DNA of 5,658 nucleotides from Solirubrobacterales bacterium (GTDB lineage: Bacteria > Actinomycetota > Thermoleophilia > Solirubrobacterales > Solirubrobacteraceae): positions 1-5,658 of the forward strand of contig PLYX01000261.1 of the NCBI GenBank assembly GCA_003151895.1, read 5' to 3'. Position 1 is the first letter of the stretch, and every line of letters starts with the position of its first letter. Both the position numbers and the translations under genes were made by a program. Below the pieces are notes generated by a model. That model was not told the DNA's origin. It did no database searches and saw only the letters and a program-made list of their open reading frames with translations. This document shows positions 1 to 4,255 of this stretch, piece after piece.

Positions 1-109
1 CCTGCTTGGCCATCCTGCCGGTCTCGAAGGAGATCTCGCTGACCCCGCCAACCTGGCGGTGTGCCCCGATCTCCACGGAAACCCGCGTAACGGCATCATT
101 GCTACTCAT
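1..109 (-). CDS. pnp: Polynucleotide phosphorylase, N-terminal fragment (gene continues past the left edge)
   Basis: Only the first 36 codons lie in the window, starting from ATG at 109-107. The peptide begins MSSNDAVTRVSVEIGA and continues through SEISFETGRMAKQ. This matches the start of the first RNase PH-like domain of PNPase, where a short beta strand is followed by a 'l.feTGklAkQa' motif just before the catalytic core. PNPase is a trimeric 3'-5' exoribonuclease that uses phosphate to release nucleoside diphosphates from mRNA, and it can also add tails. Position supports the call, because pnp classically follows rpsO; here a peroxiredoxin gene sits between them. A Shine-Dalgarno-like AGGAAGG lies at 129-123, 13 bases before the ATG, which is slightly long spacing. 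No other in-frame start fits the family N-terminus better. The catalytic residues and the KH and S1 domains are outside the window, so the gene cannot be judged intact. Confidence 0.9.
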   Translation of the reverse strand, partial: MSSNDAVTRVSVEIGAHRQVGGVSEISFETGRMAKQ

Positions 110-225
110 AATTTGCTCACTGCCTTCCTGTGTTCCGCCCGTCGGTCGGCGGTCCGTTTCTTTTTCTCGTTTCCGAACGGAAGGAGCTTAGCGGACGGAA
201 GGTTGGCCCTCGTGCTCCAGAGGGT
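110..225 (-). promoter_or_regulatory. Leader/spacer between peroxiredoxin and pnp, with structure-prone repeats
   Basis: These 116 bases lie between the peroxiredoxin stop and the pnp ATG and contain no plausible gene. On the transcribed (minus) strand they carry two copies of CCTTCCGT (202-195 and 184-177). CCTTCC is complementary to the GGAAGG (128-123) that serves as the pnp ribosome-binding site. The second copy also lies within a small local hairpin, TTCC-GTTC-GGAA (182-171), and TCCGTT (181-176) can pair with AACGGA (158-153). A purine-rich run, GGAAACGAGAAAAAGAAACGG, covers 174-154. A weak -10-like TAAGCT lies at 190-185 with no recognisable -35 box. There is no strong stem followed by a T-run on the minus strand, so I see no intrinsic terminator, and pnp may be read through from rpsO. 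In E. coli the pnp leader is a known site of autoregulation. A similar role here is only inference. Confidence 0.4.
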
Positions 226-705
226 CTATGCGTTCTTTAGACCGCCAAGGATCATGTGGACCGGGGGCAGGTCTGCCGGCGAGGGCGTCTCATAGCTCCA
301 GCGCACAACGCCGTCGCCGCCGACGATCACGAGCGCGCGCTGGGGGAAGCCGCCGGGATGGAGCACGCCGAACGCGGCGCACGCGGCGCCCTTGGGCTCG
401 AAGTCCGACAGCTGCGGGATGCTCACACCCAGCTTCTCGCGAAACGCTTTTTGCGCCCACGTGGAGTCGCACGAGACGCCGTAGATATCCGCGCCTTGCG
501 CGGTTATCTCCGCGAGCGACTGCTCATACACCTGCAGCTGCTCGGTGCACACCGGGCTGAACGCGAACGGGTAGAACACCAGCACCGTCGTCTTGCCCTG
601 CAGGTCCGCCTCGGTGAAGCTCCCGCCGTTTTCGGTGCCGAGCTTGAAGGCGGGAACCTTGGCTCCCGGCGCCAAGACTGTGGAGGTCACGCCGGTGGCG
701 CTCAT
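226..705 (-). CDS. Peroxiredoxin (AhpC/TSA family, AhpE-like)
   Basis: This encodes a 159-residue thioredoxin-fold peroxidase that reduces H2O2, organic peroxides or peroxynitrite through a reactive cysteine; it is probably cytosolic, as no signal peptide is seen. The N-terminal part has 'LAPGAKVPAFKL', the usual G..aPdF.l strand. It is followed by VLVFYPFAFSPVC, which holds the peroxidatic Pxxx(T/S)xxC motif with P46, S50 and C53. R123 in 'FPQRALVIV' is a candidate for the conserved active-site arginine. Two further cysteines are present, C79 in 'VSCDS' and C109. There is no second cysteine five residues after C53, as many BCP proteins have, so the resolving partner is unclear, and a 1-Cys AhpE-type mechanism or use of C79 are both possible. 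The length is typical for AhpE-like proteins. ATG at 705 is 16 bases after the rpsO stop, with only a weak GGTGG upstream, so cotranscription with rpsO is likely. The subfamily assignment is tentative, but the peroxiredoxin call is firm. Confidence 0.9.
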   Translation of the reverse strand: MSATGVTSTVLAPGAKVPAFKLGTENGGSFTEADLQGKTTVLVFYPFAFSPVCTEQLQVYEQSLAEITAQGADIYGVSCDSTWAQKAFREKLGVSIPQLSDFEPKGAACAAFGVLHPGGFPQRALVIVGGDGVVRWSYETPSPADLPPVHMILGGLKNA

Positions 706-721
706 CGTCGCACCACCAGGT

Positions 722-991
722 CTACTTGCGGAGACCGAGATCCTTTATGAGCGCTCGGTAGCCCTCGAGGTCTTTGCGCTGCAGGTAGTCGAGGAAGCGG
801 CGGCGACGACCCACGAGCATCAACAGGCCGCGGCGCGAATGGTGGTCCATGCTCTGCTCGCGCAGGTGCCCTGTCAGGTGGTTGATGCGCTCCGTGAGCA
901 AGGCCACCTGGACCTTCGTATTGCCGGTATCCTGCTCGCCGGAGCCGAACTTTGCGGCGATCTCTCGCTTGCGCTCTGTCGTGATGGTCAT
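722..991 (-). CDS. rpsO: 30S ribosomal protein S15
   Basis: The 89-residue product has exactly the usual length of bacterial S15, an early-binding 30S protein that contacts the 20-21-22 three-way junction of 16S rRNA and the helix 23 region, and forms bridge B4 to the 50S subunit. It is nearly all helical and highly conserved. Visible marks are 'DTGNTKVQVALLTERINHLT' (residues 21-40), H42, the rRNA-binding DHHSRRGLLMLVGRRRR block (49-65) with D49, H50 and S52, and the terminal 'YRALIKDLGLRK'. The ATG at 991 is fixed by family length, and no usable start exists just upstream. There is no clear Shine-Dalgarno directly before it; the nearest GAGG is about 20 bases upstream. ribF ends 84 bases upstream and the peroxiredoxin starts 16 bases downstream. 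S15 represses its own mRNA in several bacteria through leader structures, but whether that happens here cannot be seen. Confidence 0.98.
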   Translation of the reverse strand: MTITTERKREIAAKFGSGEQDTGNTKVQVALLTERINHLTGHLREQSMDHHSRRGLLMLVGRRRRFLDYLQRKDLEGYRALIKDLGLRK

Positions 992-1075
992 AGCGGCCGC
1001 ACAGGCTAGCAGCCTCGGGAAGCGTGGGACGCCGCGCCACGGCCGTGCCCGGCCGCCTGATTCCCAGCGGGGCGC
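992..1075 (-). promoter_or_regulatory. rpsO upstream spacer with possible -10 element
   Basis: This is an 84-base, very GC-rich gap between the ribF stop and the rpsO ATG. On the minus strand TAGCCT at 1008-1003 fits the TANNNT pattern of actinobacterial -10 boxes and ends 11 bases before the ATG. It would give a transcript with only a few bases of leader, which would agree with the missing Shine-Dalgarno. No convincing -35 box is visible. The spacer also holds the 10-base palindrome CACGGCCGTG (1038-1047) and GCGGCCGC (993-1000), which could fold in a longer readthrough mRNA and serve as an S15 binding structure. Neither reading is proven, and in DNA this GC-rich such palindromes and hexamers arise by chance. 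Confidence 0.25.
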
Positions 1076-1954
1076 TCAGGAGGTGTACGCCGTGGTGATC
1101 TCTCGGGCCCGCTCCACGTCACGACGCATCTGCTCGACAAGCTCCTCGGCCGACTGGAAGCGCCGCTCGCCGCGCAAACGCGAGAGGAAGTCCAGGCGCA
1201 GTTGCCTGCCATAGAGATCGCCGTCGAAGTCCAGTATGTGAGCCTCGACGAGCTCTCCCCGGCCGGTGTCGAATGTCGGGCGCACACCGATGTTCACGGC
1301 GGCGGGGAGCCCATCGGCCAAGCACGCATAGACGCCGTGACCGGGACACACGAGCGCGTCGTCGGGGATCAGGTTGGCGGTCGGAAAGCCCAGCTCGCGG
1401 CCGCGCTCGTCGCCATGGAGGACCTCGCCTCGCATCTGAAACGGCGCGCCGAGGAAGCGGGCGGCCTGCTCCACCTCGCCGGCGAGCACCAGGCCCCTGA
1501 TGTGGCTGGAGGAGACGATCTCCCCTTCGACCTCCAGCAGCGTCGCCACGCGGGTGGAGAAACGCTCGTCTTCGGCGAGCATCCGCGGATCGCCCTTGGC
1601 GCGGTTGCCGAAGCGGAAGTTCTCGCCGACCGACACATGTGTCGCTCCGAGCGAGCCCACGAGCACGTCGTCCATGAACTCCTGGGCGCTGCGCTTGGCG
1701 AAATCCGCGTCGAATCCGATCACGATCAGCTCCTTGACGCCGAGCGCCTCCACCAGCTCCGCCTTGACGTCAAGGGCGGTGAGCAGCTTTGGCGTGTGCT
1801 GGGGCGCTACGACCGTCGAGGGGTGCGGGTCGAACGTCAGCACGCTGTCCGACCCACGGATCACCTCGCGATGGCCGAGATGAACGCCGTCGAAGAAGCC
1901 CACCGCCACGCGCCGCGCTCTGCTCTGCACGTCTCCCAGCCGAGTGATCTTCAC
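1076..1954 (-). CDS. ribF: Bifunctional riboflavin kinase / FMN adenylyltransferase (FAD synthetase)
   Basis: The protein phosphorylates riboflavin to FMN and adenylates FMN to FAD. From the GTG at 1954 it is 292 residues, near the family norm of about 300. The N-terminal nucleotidyltransferase domain shows VAVGFFDGVHLGH (residues 16-28, the HxGH site at 25-28), LTFDPHP (39-45), SVGENFRFG (108-116) and SSSHIRG (148-154, the counterpart of the usual ISSTxIR). The C-terminal riboflavin kinase domain shows LGFPTANL (188-195, PTAN motif), HGVYA (206-210), NIGVRPTF (221-228) and VEAHILDFDGDLYG (236-249), whose E237 is the likely catalytic base. The stretch between the HxGH site and LTFDPHP is only 10 residues, about half the usual length. 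The reading frame is open upstream to 2152, but that part runs inside truB and lacks family similarity, so GTG at 1954, 11 bases after the truB stop, is the better start. No strong ribosome-binding site precedes it, so coupling to truB is likely. Confidence 0.96.
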   Translation of the reverse strand: MKITRLGDVQSRARRVAVGFFDGVHLGHREVIRGSDSVLTFDPHPSTVVAPQHTPKLLTALDVKAELVEALGVKELIVIGFDADFAKRSAQEFMDDVLVGSLGATHVSVGENFRFGNRAKGDPRMLAEDERFSTRVATLLEVEGEIVSSSHIRGLVLAGEVEQAARFLGAPFQMRGEVLHGDERGRELGFPTANLIPDDALVCPGHGVYACLADGLPAAVNIGVRPTFDTGRGELVEAHILDFDGDLYGRQLRLDFLSRLRGERRFQSAEELVEQMRRDVERAREITTAYTS

Positions 1955-1965
1955 GGTCGGGAAGC

Positions 1966-2628
1966 CTATGGGAGAAGGGCCAGCGCCTGCTCGACGCTCA
2001 GCAGCGGCGGATCCTCCCAGGTGACCCCACGCGGCGGCAGCTGGGCGGCATCGCCCACCAGGAAGGGCCCTATCGCGGTGCGCCTGAGCTCTTCGCAGTA
2101 GGCATCGTCGAGGTTCGAGATCAATGAGCGCACGTACGTTCCCGAGGAGCACTCGATCAGATAACCCGCGCGGTCGTCCTTACGCCATGTCTGCTCGAAG
2201 CGGCTCACGGTCACGATTCGCTCGGGCATCTCAAAGCTCTCGCCGCGACGAGCCTTTCGGTAGGCCCGCTCGCCTTTGATCTTGATCGCCGAATAGACCG
2301 GTGGCCGCTGGCGGATCTCGCCGATCGGGAGCACGGGAGGATCGGGTGGCAACCGCCCGGTCTCGGTGATCTCGCCCTCGGGGTCGCCGGTGCTCGAGAT
2401 CGCCCCAAGGCGCGCGACGGTCTCGTAGCTCTTTGGCAGCTCCATCAGTTGCCGTTGTATGCGCGTCGCGCGTCGTCCTACGAGCACAAGCAGGAGCCCG
2501 CTCGCGAATGGGTCGAGCGTTCCGGCGTGGCCGGTCTTTGCGCCTCCAAGCGAGCGTCGTACGGCCGCGACCACGTCGTGGGAGGTGATCCCGACCGGCT
2601 TGTCGATCAGCAGGATGCCGTCTGTCAA
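1966..2628 (-). CDS. truB: tRNA pseudouridine(55) synthase, short form
   Basis: TruB isomerises U55 in the T-arm of nearly all tRNAs. The 220-residue product has the core catalytic signatures in order: GILLIDKPVGITSHDVV (4-20), GHAGTLDPFASGLL with the catalytic aspartate at D39 (33-46), KSYE (66-69) with the conserved tyrosine, RQRPPVYSAIKIKGERAY (106-123) and CSSGTYVRSL (160-169). It is much shorter than the roughly 300 residues of E. coli or Mycobacterium TruB. It stops soon after 'LRRTAIGPFLVGDA', so the C-terminal PUA-like domain is absent, and the segment before 'QRPPVYSA' is also compressed. The start is TTG at 2628-2626; no ATG or GTG is in frame nearby, and the family N-terminus begins right there. 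The TTG overlaps the TGA of the upstream DHH gene (TTGA) and no Shine-Dalgarno is visible, so translation is probably coupled. ribF follows after 11 bases. Confidence 0.96.
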   Translation of the reverse strand: MTDGILLIDKPVGITSHDVVAAVRRSLGGAKTGHAGTLDPFASGLLLVLVGRRATRIQRQLMELPKSYETVARLGAISSTGDPEGEITETGRLPPDPPVLPIGEIRQRPPVYSAIKIKGERAYRKARRGESFEMPERIVTVSRFEQTWRKDDRAGYLIECSSGTYVRSLISNLDDAYCEELRRTAIGPFLVGDAAQLPPRGVTWEDPPLLSVEQALALLP

Positions 2629-3659
2629 GCGAGCGTGGGAACCGCCGGCCCGCTCGGCGCCGGGTGCAGTTGCGCGGCTATCTCATGGCGCAGCAACGCG
2701 ATCAGCTGCCGCACCTCGAGCGTCGTCGAGAAGCCGGCTGCCCGACGGTGGCCGCCGCCGCCCTGTGTGCGGGCGATAGCCGACACATCGACGTCGTCGC
2801 CCGTCGCGCGCAGCGACACCTTGCGCTTGCCCCGGCTTTCGGGCGCCGTGAGCTCGCGGATCAGCACGGCCACCTTTGTGCCGGCGACCGAGCGGAGGTG
2901 GTCGACGATCCCCTCGGAGAAGCTCTCCTCTGCGCTGAGACGCTCGAAGTCCTCGGCGTCCAGTGCCACGAGCGTCAGCGCGCCCGTGTCGAAGCGTTGG
3001 ATGCGCTCGAGCGCCACCCCGAGCAGGGTGAGCTTGGCGAGCGGTATCTCCTCGTACAGCCGCCTGTAGATCGCCGGTGCGTTCACACCGGTTGCGACCA
3101 GCTCAGCCGCCATCCTGTGGGCGCGCGGACCGGTGTTCTCGTACATGAAGCGCCCGGTGTCGGTCACCAGACCGATGTACAGCGCCTCAGCGATCGCGGC
3201 TGTCGGCGCCACGTCGAGGCCGTGCATCAGGTCCCACACGATCTCCGCGGTGCACGACGCCGAGGGGTCCACGAGGTTGAGCGTCCCGAACATCGTGTTG
3301 TCGTGATGATGATCGATGTTCAACAGGTGCGCTCCGTGTTTGAGCACGGCGGCGGGGTTGCGGTCGATGTTGCCGCAGTCGAGCATCACCACAGTGCGCC
3401 GACCGATATCCGCGGGGGCGGCCTGGATTGCGTGTTCGAGCGCCGCGCAGCGATACTCGCGCGGAAGCGGCAGGTCGGTCGGGGCGATGAACATCTCGGA
3501 GTCCTTGCCGAGCGCCGTGAGCAGGCCGTGCATCCCGATCAGCGAGCCGAGCGCATCTCCGTCGGGGTTCTCGTGGGTTGCGATTACGAAGCTCGCGTCC
3601 CTGCGGACGCGCTCCAGCACGAGATCGCGCGTCTGCGCGAGGGTTGGCTCGTCGCTCAT
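2625..3659 (-). CDS. nrnA: DHH/DHHA1 phosphoesterase, NrnA-like oligoribonuclease / pAp phosphatase
   Basis: This 344-residue protein belongs to the DHH superfamily of metal-dependent phosphoesterases. NrnA-type members degrade very short RNA (nanoRNA) to mononucleotides, and some also act on 3'-phosphoadenosine 5'-phosphate or cyclic-dinucleotide breakdown products. Metal-binding motifs are all present: THENPDGDALGS (28-39; H29, D33, D35), MLDCGN (92-97; D94), NIDHHHDN (114-121, DHH at 116-118) and VTDTGRF (165-171; D167). The C-terminal DHHA1 domain carries the substrate-binding glycine motif GGGGHRRAAG (300-309). The length is typical. ATG at 3659 overlaps the rbfA stop (ATGA), with GAGGAG at 3676-3671, 11 bases upstream. 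The gene sits between rbfA and truB as in many Firmicutes and Actinobacteria, which fits a job in RNA turnover next to PNPase. The exact substrate cannot be read from sequence, so the symbol is by family and context. Confidence 0.92.
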   Translation of the reverse strand: MSDEPTLAQTRDLVLERVRRDASFVIATHENPDGDALGSLIGMHGLLTALGKDSEMFIAPTDLPLPREYRCAALEHAIQAAPADIGRRTVVMLDCGNIDRNPAAVLKHGAHLLNIDHHHDNTMFGTLNLVDPSASCTAEIVWDLMHGLDVAPTAAIAEALYIGLVTDTGRFMYENTGPRAHRMAAELVATGVNAPAIYRRLYEEIPLAKLTLLGVALERIQRFDTGALTLVALDAEDFERLSAEESFSEGIVDHLRSVAGTKVAVLIRELTAPESRGKRKVSLRATGDDVDVSAIARTQGGGGHRRAAGFSTTLEVRQLIALLRHEIAAQLHPAPSGPAVPTLA

Positions 3660-4072
3660 GCCTGCATCGACTCCTCGCCCTGGTCATCTCCCGGTGTGCG
3701 CCGGTCGTCTTGCGCGCTCAGATCGTGCCCTGTTTCGACCTCCGCGTCGATCAATGCGTCGACACGCATCGCGCGGTCGGTCGTGTCGTCGTAGGAGAAC
3801 TCGAGCGTCGGGGTGCGCTTCAGGTGCAGCTCGCCGGAGATCCGGCGTTGAAGGTAGCCATGAGCGCTGCGCAGCCCATCCATCGTCTCGGCGCGCGTTT
3901 CGGGCTCGCCGAGCACGCTCACGTATACGCGGGCATGGCTCAAGTCGGCGCTGGTCCTGACGTCTGTCACGGTCACGAATCCCACCCTTGGGTCCTTCAA
4001 GTCTGAAGCCACCGCGTCTCCGATCACCTGCCTGATCGCCTCGTTGACGCGGCGCATGCGGTCGGAAGTCAT
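3656..4072 (-). CDS. rbfA: 30S ribosome-binding factor A
   Basis: RbfA is a small KH-type RNA-binding protein that assists late 30S maturation and 16S rRNA 5'-end processing and matters most in the cold. The 138-residue product begins MTSDRMRRVNEAIRQVI, as the family does. It shows the KH core 'VTVTDVRTSADLSHARVYVSV' around residues 33-53, a central helix with the A-x-G kink (A70-H-G72, within LRSAHGYLQ) and the strand LEFSYDDTTDR (90-100). The tail after about residue 115 is acidic and low-complexity, probably disordered, as is common in actinobacterial RbfA. I chose ATG at 4072; ATG at codon 6 is a possible alternative. An AGG lies only 4 bases before the chosen start, so the ribosome-binding site is poor. 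A possible small upstream ORF ends in ATGA at this start and could supply ribosomes by coupling. The 3' end overlaps the DHH gene by 4 bases. Confidence 0.96.
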   Translation of the reverse strand: MTSDRMRRVNEAIRQVIGDAVASDLKDPRVGFVTVTDVRTSADLSHARVYVSVLGEPETRAETMDGLRSAHGYLQRRISGELHLKRTPTLEFSYDDTTDRAMRVDALIDAEVETGHDLSAQDDRRTPGDDQGEESMQA

Positions 4073-4122
4073 CCTACCTGTCCGTGTCCCTCGAAGTATC
4101 CGAGTCCCACCATCACTTGCAT
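4069..4122 (-). CDS. Possible 17-residue small ORF coupled to rbfA (uncertain)
   Basis: A short frame starts with ATG at 4122-4120 and reads MQVMVGLGYFEGHGQVG before a TGA at 4071-4069. That TGA overlaps the rbfA ATG in the classic ATGA arrangement. The start has a good ribosome-binding site, GAGGGG at 4134-4129 with a 6-base spacer, which is better than the site of rbfA itself. These two facts suggest a leader peptide that delivers ribosomes to rbfA. Against this, the peptide matches no family I know, and its codons (five GGA, one CAA, one GTA) are unlike the G/C-ending codons of the neighbours. It may be a chance frame or the remnant of a lost gene. No function is proposed. Confidence 0.3.
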   Translation of the reverse strand: MQVMVGLGYFEGHGQVG

Positions 4123-4255
4123 GAGCAACCCCTCACACAGCGAGACGGACGAGGGGCAAGCGAGACAAAGACGCAGCGAGCGCAGTGTGCTCTGCACATA
4201 AGCGAGCGAGGACGCAGACCGATCGAAGATCGTCCAGCGCCGCCCATCGCCCGTC
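4073..4255 (-). other. infB-rbfA spacer with short CGAG-type repeats and small hairpins
   Basis: This 183-base gap is the only break in the right half of the cluster. In many Actinobacteria the same position holds a small DUF503 (YlxP-like) gene of about 95 codons; the gap is too short for one, and none of the three minus-strand frames shows its 'SLKxKR' type signature. On the plus strand it carries AGCGAGAC twice (4139-4146, 4159-4166), AGCGAGCG twice (4175-4182, 4201-4208) and GACGCAG twice (4170-4176, 4211-4217), irregularly spaced. TGTGC-TCT-GCACA (4186-4198) is a perfect 5-base-pair hairpin, and 4217-4234 forms a 7-base-pair stem with one bulge. No T-run follows either on the minus strand, so neither is an intrinsic terminator. 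The possible small ORF at 4069-4122 lies at its downstream end. Confidence 0.5.

Noticed and set aside
153..174. T-rich run on the plus strand as a terminator
   Set aside because: No plus-strand gene precedes it and no stable GC stem sits directly upstream on that strand; it is the complement of a purine-rich stretch in the pnp leader.
6..295. Plus-strand frames at the left edge (61 and 78 codons)
   Set aside because: They lie antisense to the pnp start, the leader and the end of the peroxiredoxin gene, and show no protein-family features.
1202..2101. Plus-strand frame of 299 codons opposite ribF and truB
   Set aside because: It runs antisense to clear ribF and truB motifs and has no recognisable domain or ribosome-binding site.
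1955..2152. N-terminal extension of RibF by 66 residues
   Set aside because: The extension lies inside truB in another frame, is Arg/Ala-rich without family similarity, and the RibF family start coincides with GTG at 1954.
2664..3794. Long plus-strand frame (376 codons) opposite the DHH gene and rbfA
   Set aside because: It is the antisense shadow of two well-supported genes in GC-rich DNA; its translation is rich in Arg, His and Val and shows no family motif.
4186..4234. Hairpins after infB as an intrinsic terminator
   Set aside because: Stems are short (5 and 7 base pairs) and no T-run follows on the minus strand.
4110..4247. Cys-rich 45-codon frame in the infB-rbfA spacer beginning MGGAGRSSIG
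   Set aside because: No good ribosome-binding site, cysteine spacing fits no known motif, and the composition is what the CGAG-type repeats give in that frame; most likely chance.
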